DNA from: Otis tarda
Lineage: Eukaryota; Chordata; Aves; Otidiformes; Otididae
Direction of reading: 5' to 3'
Assembly: GCA_026413225.1 (NCBI GenBank)
Contig: CM048557.1
Location: 42,973,371 to 43,037,370, forward strand
Length of the DNA stretch: 64,000 nucleotides
A program made the position numbers and the translations under genes. Below the pieces are notes generated by a model that made no database searches, was not told the origin of the DNA, and saw nothing but the letters and a program-made list of their open reading frames with translations. Shown here piece after piece: positions 32,976 through 43,643 of this stretch. Every line of letters begins with the position of its first letter. Position 1 is the stretch's first letter.

Positions 32976-34464
32976 ACGAGAGGAACATTGGCTTTTCTAT
33001 TTCCAGCCGTGGCAACGTTGTGTTTAGTCAAGAAAGGCTGAAAATCACTCAAGATTCTTTGCTGGTGGAAAAAACTTGTAGCAGCAGGTGGATAAACCTC
33101 CGCTAGTCCCCATCCCCAGCTCAGATTTAGCAATTGTTTGGAGCGCAGGGTGAGTCCCCAAGAAAAAGATAGGTTTGGCAGATTCTCACCCAGCCCCACA
33201 CCTGGAAAACTTTGCAGGTCTGCAACTGAGGCACAGCCCTGTGTGCCAGGAGGAAGTTTCAGCGCATACGTCTGGGCTACGCTCATGCAACGAGAGTGGA
33301 AGGGAAATAAAAAATGACTCAGGATGACAATTTCATATAATCCTTTCCACAGTGGCCTTTGGCTCCCATGCAAATTAGGAAGCACCCAGCTAACTGCAGT
33401 GCGCTTCCTCATACCAAAGAGCCATCCTTAGAGCAGGTCGTCTGTCAGGAACCCCCTGGGAAGAGCAGGGCAGAAAAGCGAATTGGCATCCCTGTGCAAC
33501 TGAGAGCCATGGCCTTCTCCAGCGGCCTGAGCCAGGCCAACAGCACAGAAGTCCCCTGGCCAACATTCTTGGCAGATCTCAGTCCTGCGTCAGCAGTTCT
33601 GACACACCCCATCCCTGTCCAGGGGGTTACGGCACAGAAGGAACGGGGCACAGTCACCCTTCACACAACCATCCTTGTGTGGCCACACAATGGGCTAAAA
33701 TCCGTGGCTAAAATTAGTCCTGTGCTGACACGCTGCCAACAGATCATCAGGTGCAGGTGAGGATTTGTGCAAAGTGATTCTGTCTGCCTGAATGCTGGAG
33801 AGAAACACGTAGGAATAACTGAAGCAGCTTAAACCACATCCCTCACCGCTGTGAACTGCACAAGGAGAGCAGGGAAGGACAGAGGCCCTGGACCCGAATT
33901 TCAGGGGTGGAAGGCAGCAGCACATGTCCCTGGGCGTGTGCTCCTTCTTCCTGTGGAAATCCCCTTCAGAAAATCCGAAGGTACCTGTGTTCAAACTGGA
34001 GCTGGGTCGGCTGATAAACGAGAGGGGGAGCGGGTGTGGGGCTGCCCTGCAAACTTCCAACCTCCCCCGGCAAGTGCTGGCAAAAGCTGCCGTGTGTTGG
34101 AGCTGGAACATGAGGTGCCATGAGGGCAGGGGGGTGGGTGCTGACGCAGGACAGCCTCAAAACCCCTCTCTAGCATCGGGGCAGCCTTGGGTTGCAGAGG
34201 GGGAATCCCAGCCCCCCAAGCCTGCCTGCCGCAACGGGCGCAGGAAACGACGCCTACATCTGCTTCCATAATTAGCTGCAGCAGAAGGGCTGAGAGCTGT
34301 GAGCTGCTGAGATGTCTTACCACTGCCGCGGTGAACCACCTAAAACCCCTGAGCCTGTGACTGTATGGGTCTACCAGGTGTTAAATGTTTCTTAAAAAGC
34401 AAACCAGGTGGATTCCCACGTATCTCAGGACGACAAGGTGGGCAACGAACCACTTGACAGACCA

Positions 34465-35165
34465 GGTACAGTAATCTGACTTTTTTTAATAAATACATAT
34501 CTCACATGTACCAAAATAATTATAAACAAAAAATGTACAGTATTTACACAATATACAATTGCTAAAAAGTGTAGCAATTATGACACACATGGTGTGAAAC
34601 ACAGAGTTTCCAATGCCCACAGTTAACATTATTGCTACTTTCTCCTAACAGCCAGGAGGTCACAGTCCCTTGGTTTGACTCCTCCAGCTGGGACACCCCA
34701 CCGAGAGCAGCTGAAGTCGACCAGTAACGCCAGGGAGCACCACCAGCCCAACACAAATTCACAGACAGTCTCTGAGAAGGCAGGCTGTTGGTATGAGCCT
34801 GCCTCGGCACAAGAGGACACGCGTTCCTCATGGTACTGAACGCCACAAGAAAGCTCTCTGTAACTGGAAGGTTGAATGTGTAGTCTATTACCTGCGTAGA
34901 GTTGAAAAGATTGGCTACGTGGCTCTTTTATCAGGTGGTGTGAATAATCACAGATCTCTACTGATGTTACACATCCCACTGCTGTATTTAAACACAGGCC
35001 AGAACCTGGAACCGTCCTGTTACAATCACGTGCTCCTTGCTGAGCAGCATAGTATTTCCCTCCTGGTTTTTCCCTCTGCATTGCAACTTTCTATTCAAAT
35101 GAAGAAAGCCAGTCCTTTTTCTATACATATCTACACAGTCACTTCTCTTCACAGAAAGCTCCGCT
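34465..35165 (-). other. NFKBIA: NFKBIA 3' untranslated region
   Basis: About 700 bases on the minus strand from the TGA (35168-35166) to shortly beyond the ATTAAA signal. The distal part (34485-34570) is strongly AT-rich. The end point is inferred from the poly(A) signal. Confidence 0.65.
34485..34490 (-). terminator. Likely NFKBIA polyadenylation signal ATTAAA
   Basis: The plus strand reads TTTAAT, that is ATTAAA in the transcript, followed by AAAAAGTCAG. No AATAAA is seen nearby on the minus strand. ATTAAA is the commonest variant signal. Confidence 0.6.
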
Positions 35166-35213
35166 TCAAAATGCCAGCTGTCGTCCTCCAATAAGGCAGT
35201 CATCATATATGAG
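35166..35213 (-). CDS. NFKBIA: NFKBIA terminal coding exon (15 residues and stop)
   Basis: The acceptor is TTTTTTTTGCAG. It encodes [15 protein letters not shown] then TGA. The chicken homologue as I recall it ends YDDCCIGGRQLTF, so two or three positions differ. Confidence 0.9.
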   Translation of the reverse strand, partial: LIYDDCLIGGRQLAF

Positions 35214-38091
35214 CTGCAAAAAAAACAAAAGGCTGTTAATGCAAAACTCTTACTGGGAGTATTGTATCCACTCTGGGATAACTGCCAAATTCTGCGTGCC
35301 CTGACTTCGGCAGAGTATAAAATTTCTACATCTAAATGGTTACGTTTGCCATTTAACAACACTGAGAACATTAAAAAAAAAAAATGCTGGGGAGGAGAAA
35401 ACCACCCATTAACTTGAATCTTATTTCACAAGGTTCTGTAGCTGTCAGCAACACAATGGTGTTCAGAGAACCATGTTGCGTGAAGTTAACCTCCGTTCTC
35501 TCATGTTATTTTTTACATTTTATTCTTATTCTATTTATATGCTTGCCCCAACTCCCACCTTGCTGATGGCAGTGTAACCTTACTTTATGGGCTATTATAT
35601 AGGTAAGAGGTTAATGAAGCATGTCATCAGAGCCACACCAGCAAAAAAAAAAACCAAAAACAAAAACCTACAAAGGGCAGGATTTTCCCCTTCTCTTGAA
35701 AAGGTGCAAATAGCTACTTACTTCATCCTCTGTGAATTCAGGCTCCGATTCACTGCTCTCCTCATCCTCACTTTCTGGCAACATCTGCAGGTCGGCTGTG
35801 GTCAGCTGCTTCAGCTGTTCCTGTATGCTGGAGTTGTCTCTTCCCCACGTGAGCTGACAGGGGGAATAGCCCTGGTAGGTCACTTTGTTCACATCCGCCC
35901 CATGTTTCACCAAAAGCGACACCAGGTCTGAATTCTGCAGGTCAACAGCCAAATGTAGTGCCGTTCTGCCATTGCATGGCTCCTGTGTGAAAATAACACC
36001 AGGTTCAGCATGTTAGGAGAGCCAGAGCCAGTGCCAGACCTGTTGACTCTTGTGAGTACGCAGCCCGCTCAGTTAAATTCAGGGTATACATTACACACCT
36101 GAGCATTTACATCTGCTCCCAAGGACAGCAAGTATTCGACAATAGCCAGGTATCCTTGAATAGATGCCAAATGGAGACACGTATGGCCTGCAAAACACAA
36201 ATGAAGGGAAAATTTGAGTAAGTCTAACCTAATTCCCTATCACTCAGAGCCAAGATGATGGGACAGGACGATATCTTAAGTTTGCGATTCATCCATGGCA
36301 AAAGGGTGTTTTCCAAAAGAGCTTTCCAGCTTCCAGTATGTATGAGTAACAGGGTTGGATTTTGGATAGATTTCTTAGAGGCTTCATGCTAGAGTTTGAC
36401 TGCAACGTATTGTAACCAAAAAAAGAGGAGCCCTGCAGAGGTACTCACTAAAAATGCAATGAGAGCCAATAATCAACAGTGAGGAGGCACTTTAAAGAAG
36501 TCAGACACTGCCGTGTGCTTTGGGGTCCTCAAATCTCAGTTGTGCATAACAATCCTTCTCCACCTCTCCAGAGACCTTTGAGCTCTACAGGGCATCAACC
36601 CTAAACTCAGCACAGCACACCAACATCGATGTACAGCAGCATGCCCATACCATTGTAGTTGGTGGCCTGCAGGACAGCGAGGAGATGGTGCGGCTGGCAG
36701 TACTGCGTGAGGACGCTGACGCTCCTGAGGGAGCCCTGCTGGCAGGCGATGTGCAGGGGGGTGTTTCCTCGGAAGTCTCTGATCTCCAGGTCGCAGCCAG
36801 CCTTCAGAAGATGCTCAGCAATTTCAGGCTGATCGGTGATCACTGCCAAGTGAAGAGGAGTCTGCAGGGAAAAGAGAAAATGCAGACCTGTTAAGTTACA
36901 CCACAAACTCAGTAGCAACATCTAGAAAAATAGACTCCTCGACCGCTTGATGATTTGTGCCCCCAATTAAAAACACACTCCATAAATCCAGTTCACTGTG
37001 CTTCCCAACATATTATCTAGTTGCCCCTTAGTCTGGAAGTGAGGAACCTGGGGCTCTCCGGAGACTGAACAGTCAATCCACATGAAGGGTATCATTAACA
37101 TCCCAGCAAAGAGGGATGCAGCCCATTGCATCATATTTGAAAAATGCAGGCGTTAAATGCCACTCTCGGCAGAGAGGAAGCGTTGTACTAAGACAGCCGG
37201 GGACTTTCCTGAATGTAGGCTTTGATTATGTAGGCTTTGGTTTAATTGATTCCATTAACTGGAAAAAAAAAAAATGTAAAAGGACTTTTTGAGGGGGTGG
37301 GGGGGAATTCCCCAGTGAGCTTTTGTGGAGGCGGCAGGGGCTGACCCGGATTTGGGGCTGGGGAGGTGAAAGTACCTGGCTAAGGTTGTTCTGGAAGTTC
37401 AGAAAAGCACAGTCCCCGGCCGTCTGCCGGATCACCTCCAGGCTCAGGGCTTTTTCCTCGTGAATAATCGCTAGGTGGAGAAAACTGCAGGGGGGAAAAC
37501 AAAAATTAAAATTAAAAAAAATTAAACGACTCACGTTAAAACCCCCCAATCCCAAGTTAAGTAACAACCCCCCCCCCCCCCCCCGCACACCCCGGCGGGC
37601 AGAGGGGCGAGGCGGGCCCAGGGCAGGGTCACGGGCGGGTGTCGCAAGCCGGGGCTTTCGGCGGCCGGGGCTTTCCGCCGCCGCCGCCCCGCCCTGGCGC
37701 CCCTCCAGGGACTTTCCGCCCTCCCCTCCCCTTCGCTCCCCGCCGCGGCCCGGCCTGGCGCCTCCTCGCCGGCAGCACATTCCGTCCTCACCGAGCCATT
37801 TCCCCCGTCCTCCGCGTGCGTCCCCGTCCCCAACACCACCACCTCCCGTTCCTCGACCCCCACTTACGTGTCCCCGTCCTCCGTCAGCTGCTGCGCCCAG
37901 GCGGGCGGTTCGCGGGGCTGCAGGCGTATGTCCTCCAGCTCCTTCACCAGCTGCCGGTACTCCTCCTCCTTCATGGAGTCCAAGCCGCTGTCGTGGCGAT
38001 CGTCGAGCTGGAAGCCACCTTGGCGCTCTTTCTTCCCTTGCTCGTAGCCCTCCATCACCGGCAGCTCCAGGGGGCGGCGGGCGCTGATCAT
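35166..38091 (-). CDS. NFKBIA: NF-kappa-B inhibitor alpha (IkB-alpha), complete, six coding exons
   Basis: Coding exons in transcript order are 38091-37868, 37484-37376, 36861-36651, 36187-36099, 35982-35722 and 35213-35166. They total 942 bases (313 aa plus TGA), all in frame. The protein binds NF-kB dimers, masks their nuclear localisation signals and is degraded on stimulation. Visible parts: paired lysines K20/K21, the phosphodegron DSGLDS (Ser35, Ser39), an export-like [10 protein letters not shown], ankyrin repeats from about residue 76 ([75 protein letters not shown]), then the acidic PEST-like tail [20 protein letters not shown] and [13 protein letters not shown]. Human IkB-alpha has 317 residues. 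The start was chosen because GCCGCCATGA is a near-ideal Kozak context just downstream of a TATA-like box. The gene converges on PSMA6. Identification is secure. Confidence 0.97.
35722..35982 (-). CDS. NFKBIA: NFKBIA coding exon 5 (last ankyrin repeats, PEST-like region)
   Basis: The acceptor is TATTTTCACACAG and the donor GTAAGTA at 35721. It encodes [16 protein letters not shown] through the acidic [17 protein letters not shown]. Confidence 0.95.
36099..36187 (-). CDS. NFKBIA: NFKBIA coding exon 4 (ankyrin repeat 4)
   Basis: The acceptor is TTTGTGTTTTGCAG and the donor GTGTGT at 36098. It encodes [20 protein letters not shown] through GADVNAQ. Confidence 0.93.
36651..36861 (-). CDS. NFKBIA: NFKBIA coding exon 3 (ankyrin repeats 2-3)
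   Basis: The acceptor is CTTTTCCCTGCAG and the donor GTATGGG at 36650. It encodes [19 protein letters not shown] through LQATNYN. The following Gly codon is split G|GC. Confidence 0.95.
37303..37312. promoter_or_regulatory. Palindromic kB motif in NFKBIA intron 2
   Basis: GGGAATTCCC fits the NF-kB consensus GGGRNNYYCC and is a perfect palindrome (12 bases if the outer G/C pair is counted). It lies in a G-rich context. Binding is inferred. Confidence 0.45.
37376..37484 (-). CDS. NFKBIA: NFKBIA coding exon 2 (first ankyrin repeat)
   Basis: The acceptor is CCCCCCTGCAG and the donor GTACTTT at 37375. It encodes [20 protein letters not shown] through [10 protein letters not shown]. Confidence 0.94.
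37568..37584. repeat. 17-base C homopolymer in NFKBIA intron 1
   Basis: This is an uninterrupted C run on the plus strand, hence G17 in the pre-mRNA. Runs of this length can form quadruplex or i-motif structures and often vary in length. Confidence 0.9.
37667..37676. promoter_or_regulatory. kB-consensus motif in NFKBIA intron 1
   Basis: GGGGCTTTCC matches GGGRNNYYCC. A near copy, GGGGCTTTCG, sits at 37651-37660. Function is inferred. Confidence 0.35.
37708..37717. promoter_or_regulatory. Canonical kB motif GGGACTTTCC in NFKBIA intron 1
   Basis: Identical to the classical immunoglobulin kappa enhancer kB site, about 150 bases into intron 1 from the exon 1 donor. Function is inferred. Confidence 0.5.
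37868..38091 (-). CDS. NFKBIA: NFKBIA coding exon 1 (signal-response domain)
   Basis: The exon runs from ATG at 38091-38089 (GCCGCCATGATC) to GAC AC before the donor GTAAGTG (37867). It encodes [12 protein letters not shown] through QQLTEDGD, including the DSGLDS degron. An in-frame Met13 (MEGYEQGKK) aligns with human Met13 and is a less likely alternative start. Confidence 0.93.
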
Positions 38092-38145
38092 GGCGGCCGA
38101 CGCTCCAGCTGGCTGCGAGTGAGCGGCGGCAGCGGCGGCGCTCGG

Positions 38146-38151
38146 CATATA
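38146..38151 (-). promoter_or_regulatory. TATA-like box of NFKBIA
   Basis: The minus strand reads GGTGTATATGCCG, 55-60 bases before the ATG. This implies a start site near 38115-38122 and a very short 5' UTR. The match to TATAWA is imperfect. Confidence 0.5.
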
Positions 38152-38195
38152 CACCCCGGCGAGGGGATTTCTGCGGGGGAGGAGCCGCCGAGGAC

Positions 38196-38205
38196 GGGAA
38201 TTTCC
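38196..38205. promoter_or_regulatory. Proximal kB site of the NFKBIA promoter
   Basis: GGGAATTTCC is a full consensus match about 45 bases upstream of the TATA-like box. This is similar to the proximal kB site known in the human NFKBIA promoter. A weaker GGGGATTTCT is at 38163-38172. Confidence 0.65.
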
Positions 38206-38283
38206 AGCCACTCAAAGCCCGACCGACGGGTCTGGTCCTGCTCGGCGCCGGCGGCGCTGGCAGGGAGGGCGGATCGGCTCGGC

Positions 38284-38355
38284 TCGGGCCGGCCCCTTCC
38301 CTCCCCTCCGCCGCTCCGGGAGGGGCGGCGGAGGGGAGGGAAGGGGCCGGCCCGA
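38284..38355. repeat. Perfect 31-bp inverted repeat with 10-base spacer, NFKBIA promoter
   Basis: The left arm, 38284-38314, starts TCGGGCCGGCCCC and ends CTCCGCCGC. The right arm, 38325-38355, is its exact reverse complement. The spacer is TCCGGGAGGG. The arms are G/C-rich with strand-biased purine/pyrimidine tracts. It lies about 190-265 bases upstream of the NFKBIA ATG. Confidence 0.92.
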
Positions 38356-38478
38356 AAGGGGACTTGGCGTTTTTCCACCTCGAGGGGGAAAGTACTCACC
38401 TCCCCGGCCTCCCCGTCGGTACTTCCCTGCTGCGCCCCGGGCAGCCGCCCCTTGCCGGCATTCCCGGGGAAGGGTGGA

Positions 38479-38488
38479 GGGGCTTTCC
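38479..38488. promoter_or_regulatory. Distal kB-consensus motif, NFKBIA promoter
   Basis: GGGGCTTTCC about 390 bases upstream of the ATG. The spacing is roughly comparable to the upstream kB sites of the human promoter. Function is inferred. Confidence 0.4.
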
Positions 38489-38544
38489 CTGCCGTAGGGC
38501 TCCCGGTGCCCCTTCCCTGGCAGGGCAACGGATGTGGGGACCGG

Positions 38545-38735
38545 TGCAGGGTCCCCTTGCACGCTGCGGGGGTCTTTGCTCCCTGTGGGGCCCCTTGCAC
38601 GCTGTGGGGGTCTTCGCCAAAGTGCTCTTGCACGCTGCAGAGGTCTTTGCACTGGGGTCCCATTGCACGCTGCAGGGGTCTTTGCTCCGTGTGGGGGTCT
38701 CTTGCACACTGAGGGTCACCTGCACATGCTGGGTA
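38545..38735. repeat. GC-rich minisatellite upstream of NFKBIA
   Basis: Five diverged units share TTGCACGCTG (or TTGCACACTG), starting at 38557, 38595, 38628, 38663 and 38702, so the period is 33-39 bases. Each is typically followed by a G-rich run, TCTTTGCTCC and TGTGGGG. Confidence 0.85.
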
Positions 38736-39532
38736 CTGGTGGCCTTGCTTGCACCCTGCATCCCGCCCCCGTGCCTTTGACTTTCCACCAGCTCGCTGTT
38801 TGGTAAGAGGGGCTGTGGGGCATCTCAGGCCAGAAGGTCAGTCTGTAAGCGTATGAAGTGGCGATGACCACGCTTGGAGAAGCTCCACCACCCGTGTGGC
38901 GCGACAGCTCTCCTCCACGGCCCTCACCTACACCATGGCAGATCCCTGACCCTGTGAGGATCATTTTGAGGGCTGGTGAGAGGGATCTCCTTGGGAGTCA
39001 CTAAATGGTGCTCGTCTGACGAGCAGGAACAGGCTTCATAGCCAGCCCAGGATAGCGAGGTCATGCTGAAAGTCCAGGGAACCAAACACCACCCAGCGCG
39101 ATGCTAAGGCTGCCAAGTGCATCAGCGCACTGCACGTCTGCCCTACTGTTGCATGGTGCCTCGACATTTAGAGGATTTTGCACCTCTGGTGTGGAAGTTT
39201 TCACTTCACTTTGCTTCAGTGCAGTGAAGCAAACAGGAGAATTCTGCGCTGCTTCTGTATATCCAGTTCTGGCCCAGGACTAAACAGGCCTCTTTCCAAA
39301 AGTACACATAGATAACAGAACAAACCTTTTAAAGAAGAAACTACATATTCTGCCATTCTTACTTTCTCTGGTCATTCCTAATGATTCTTCTCTGCTCCTC
39401 TTCACTGCTGTCATGCCATCTGTGGGTAACAAGAACTGGATAAATGCAGGCTCCCACATGGATAAAAGGCATTGTCTGCTGACAGTGCTGAATTTTTCCC
39501 TGGTGAATTTTTGCTTCTACTTCTCAGATGTG

Positions 39533-39542
39533 GGGGATTCCC
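39533..39542. promoter_or_regulatory. Isolated kB-consensus motif 1.4 kb upstream of NFKBIA
   Basis: GGGGATTCCC matches GGGRNNYYCC. Such matches occur by chance, so its role is uncertain. Confidence 0.2.
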
Positions 39543-42500
39543 ATGAAGAATTTTTCATCTCTTGCAACTATTGCTGGCCTGAGTAACAGTGTCTGCGCTT
39601 TTTTCCTTTTGTCATTTTCCCATGGGATGGCATCCCTTTGAAGAAGAACTTATGAGAAAATCCAAAGATGAAAGGAGGAGCCAGAGAAGAGGGTGAATGT
39701 CTGACTTTCTTTGAGCAGATGTTCCTGATTTTCAGCCGAGCCCTGCCATTCCTGGGCTTTTTTTCATTATTTGTCACTTGGCCTGGGACAACCCGTTGGT
39801 GATTTTTGGCAGGTTTAGAAAAAAGCCATACAACTCTTTCTTTTATAGGTTAAGGGTTATGAAAGTTTTGTGAGCTTCTTGAAACAGTTTCCCCTTTTTA
39901 ATGTAAATTGGCAGGGGAAATTTAGTTAACAAATGAATCTCCTCCTACCTGCTTCCCTGCAAAAAAGGGAGGATGGGCATTGGAAAGCCAGCTCCTGCTC
40001 TGACTGGCAGGGGAATCAAGCCCAGCCAGGACGCGCTGCCTCTGGTTGTAGTTTTGCTAGAACCACCCAGAAATTAAACTTTAAAACTTCCCATCCTCAC
40101 TGTGATGGCTGGAAACCCAGTTCAGCAAAGCGAGGTCTTTGCCTGCTTCTGTAAGTGACCTTCAGTTGCTGTCACAGGCAAACATGGGGCTATTTTTAGT
40201 CTCTTTTCAGAGGCACGCGAGATGCTTTTATTTTGTATGCACTCTAACTCAGCATTACTGCAGCCAGTTGTAGGTGGTGGAAAGGAGATGGAAAATGATT
40301 TCTGGATGGAAAGTCGCGTGGAGGCCAGCCCACTTCCTGCCCCAGGGGAGACGCTGCTGCCTCGCAGTTGCTCCACAGCCTGGCCCAGGGTGTCAGCGGG
40401 GGCCCATACAAGGGCCAACCCGCCCGGGGTATTAGACAGCCAAAAGCACGGATTGAGAAGGGATTCTGCCCTAAACCCTGATCAGCGCGTAAAGTAGCAT
40501 GGGCAGGATGCAGAAAAGATGCAGGGGCAAGCAGAACCCTTGTTAACATTACAACAAATAAAGTGTTCTCTGTAACTCCTCAGAGCTAACAAGGTCGTTG
40601 TACAGTATTTGTCTAAAGGGACAGCATGCGGAAGACAGTATAAAACAAAGGTTTTGAAGCAGTGGTGAAGGTCTTTGATGCTGCTTTTGTGCTACTGAGG
40701 CACTCTCCTATTTTTTTTTTTTTAAATTAACACATTCTAGCAGTTCTTCTATACAATTTTCTACATGGTCCACAAGAGTCAAAGAACAGAAAGAAAGAAA
40801 CTCAGCTTTTGGAGGTACGGTTTTTGGGTGTAGTGTGGAGCCTGTCACAACTCTGATTTCCTACATGGCCTCTCACCAGAGTGTTGCGATGCTGGGAGGC
40901 TCGGACGTGCCCCCAGGGAATGGAGCAGCTGTACCTATCCAGGGACAGGGCTCAGACCTGCTGAAACAGGAGCAAAACTTTACGAGCGCTGCAGTCATCT
41001 GTGTCAGACTGAACGCTCTTTGTCCTCTTGTGTATTTTGTTCTAATACCTCTGCTATGTCTGTATCAATTTCACAGGAGTGTTTGATGCTCATCAGTTTG
41101 AGAGGAGATGAAAGTTCTCTGCAGTTTGTTATTTGGGACTATGCTGCCTGGTCCAGCGGGCACTTCAAGACCAAAGGGCTACCTAAAAGTCACTTTAACA
41201 ATGTAAAAGGCTGTAACCCCAAGAGGTGGTTTTGCACCTGATACCCAAGAGCTAGATTTTGCAAAAGCCTCCTCCACTTTGGGTGCCCGGCGCACTTAAT
41301 TTGCAGGGCTGAGGGGCTGCAAGGACGAGATGTTTGTTTTTATTCTGCCTTGCAGAAAGCAGCTGGCAGGACTCCGAGAGGCAGCCTTGCGTGCCTGAAT
41401 ACTGAAAAGGGGCAGTAGGGTTTTAATCAGTTTTTAAAGTACATGAAAAATTCTCGTGCTGCTTCCTCCAGCAAACACATTAAACTGTAATTTCCTGATT
41501 GCCACACTAATCATGAGAACCGTCTAGGGCTGTCGCTGTGGTGCTGCTGATTTACCAGAGTTGGTCCCTCAACTTCATCCTTTTGTGATTGCTGCTGCTG
41601 ATACCAATTAACTGTTTCCTCCCATTTAATTTCGAGGACTGTGCAGGGCTTGCAATAAACGTACCAGGAAGGGTGGTTCACAACGTCCAGCAAGATCTTA
41701 GCCCAGGCTGTTAAAACCCGAAGCAAAGCACATCAGTGAAGTAAACCTGCTGTCTGCACGTACGCACACGTGCGGATACCCCTTTGGAACTGGACTCCGG
41801 TTTATTGCTCCGAAAGACTGAAGACTTTGCTAGTGCGATGGAAGCCAGGGAACAGTTAACATTGTCATTCTGACAACATTTTGCAGTTAAAATCAGCATT
41901 ATCTCAGGCTTCCGTCTACAGCTGCTCCAAACAATTAGTCCAGCGGTAAACAAGGAAAACATATTTCCCTCCTGCTTTCTAATAATAATATGACTGTTAC
42001 TAATTTGAAAGCTTTAAATAAAATGGCCAAATGAGAAGAAGGAAAGTTAAGCAAAGTCCATTTGTCCATTTTTGTCAGCTAGGATGAAGGCTGACGGTGT
42101 CCCATGTGCCATGTGGCCTGTATCCCTACCTCCTCAAACCTTTTTACTGAAGGCTATCATGGCACGGTCAGATACTCCAAAAAGCAGTGTGGCAGATGAA
42201 GGAGGAAGCATTTTTCCACCTTATTTGAGCTGATATAATATCCAAGCAAACAGCACAGGAGGTGATTTTTGGCACGTAAAGCAAATGTCCGAATTAAGGC
42301 ATTGAAAATCCTACCCATGTCCCACCGATATAGAAATGGAGTTAACTAGGATGTCCTGGCCAGAGTCTGATAGACGTAGATTTCTGGCTGACTATACTAG
42401 TCTCTGCTTTTATTTTTAGGTTGCAACTTATTTTTGGCATCTCTTAAACTGATGTATTGCATCCCCGGAAAGATCTGCATTTCTCTGTGTGAACTGTGGG

Positions 42501-43620
42501 CTGTTTATATATCAGCTGGTTGCATTTCTGGGGATCCTTAGGGATGAGATGTACTCTATCAATTTAAACTGCTTTTATTGTTGTGCCTTACGGGTAAATA
42601 TAGGTCAAGTTGTTTGAAATTGGCTACCACTTGGAAGACAAGTTTGCTCTGGTGTCATTCCCATTTCTCACGTGCAAGCATGTTGTTTGCAGAGCTCTGA
42701 GCTGATGCTCGCTGCCTGATGCAGCAAGGCTTGCTGCCACATGTGTTTCACAAAGGGAAGAGACTTGGGCTGGGGGCAGAGAAGCAGAGGCAAGTCTCTT
42801 GAGCTTATTGTACAACTTTCCCTTCAGCAGCATGAATAACATTGCTCTCTATCAGTGCAGCCCCCTGTGTGGCTGCAGACAGAGTGGAAGCACCTGACAG
42901 GGAAAATATGAACTGGGAGCACACTGATCATTGAAAAGGGACTTTTCCCCTGCAGGCAGCTGTGACATTTGGTAATGTTACAGTCTCTAGTTCTTCCCAG
43001 CAAGTAGGGATCTTGCAAAGCTGGAGAGAGCGGCATGGTGGAATCGTGCAGAAAATCCAGCCGGGATTTGGAATGGAGAGCTCTGCCAGGCAGAGGGTGA
43101 GGGCAGGCAGCCAGCGGGGCCAGCGAGAGAGCTGCTCTCCTGTTTGGATTACGGATCCAGAAGTTCAAAGCTGGATCTGGACACAAATTTCCCTGCATTC
43201 CTAGATGACACTGAGCAAACTAAAGACCTGAACAGAGTTATGCTGGGCTGTCTGAGCAGGAGGCTGTGCACAGGCAGTGAGAGGCGTCCGCCTCAGTGCA
43301 CAGAGTTGGCTCTCAGCCTCCTCGTGCTCCTGTGCAACCCTTGTGCCTAAAGCTGGTGGGCGCAAACCGTCCTGCAGAAACATAAAAAGCCAGTACGCTG
43401 CTTCTCTGTGAGCAATGGGAGCCCGCCGCAGCAGACAGGGACGTGGCAAACCTTCATGAGGAGCCGAGCTGCCTGTGGACCCAGGGATTTCCCTGGGGAC
43501 GGATGTGGCGAACAGAGGAGCTAAGGCACCGAGTGCAGTAGCTGTGCGTCGGAGCTAGCAGGGGAGCTGCCAGGGGAGGAAGCAGGAAATACAAGACAAT
43601 AGTAAGAGCATAACCTTGAG

Positions 43621-43643
43621 AAAAAAAAAAAAAAAAAAAAAAA
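43621..43643. repeat. 23-base poly(A) run
   Basis: An uninterrupted A homopolymer followed by CCCCAACAAACCAAAACAC. No recognisable element body precedes it. Confidence 0.9.

Larger units (their letters stand above)
15030..34464. other. Long intergenic stretch between PSMA6 and NFKBIA
   Basis: About 19.4 kb with no protein gene I can support. Base composition is moderate to GC-leaning and many short frames occur on both strands (up to 211 codons at 21546-22181), none with a recognisable domain. It contains a 28-T run (15644-15671), two weak MIR-like relics and no clear CR1 copy. Regulatory elements for NFKBIA could lie here, but none can be assigned by reading alone. Confidence 0.6.
37560..38560. 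other. CpG island covering NFKBIA promoter, exon 1 and intron 1
   Basis: Dense CpG and high GC across the first exon and both flanks. Stop codons are scarce here, which yields open frames of up to 357 codons on both strands that should not be read as genes. Limits are by eye. Confidence 0.8.

Noticed and set aside
37639..38712. 357-codon plus-strand frame and overlapping 329- and 191-codon minus frames
   Set aside because: They lie in the NFKBIA CpG island where stops are depleted. They run through promoter, intron and antisense of exon 1, with low-complexity Pro/Arg/Gly composition and no domain.
43621..43643. Poly(A) run as the tail of a processed pseudogene
   Set aside because: No recognisable gene-derived sequence or target duplication precedes it.
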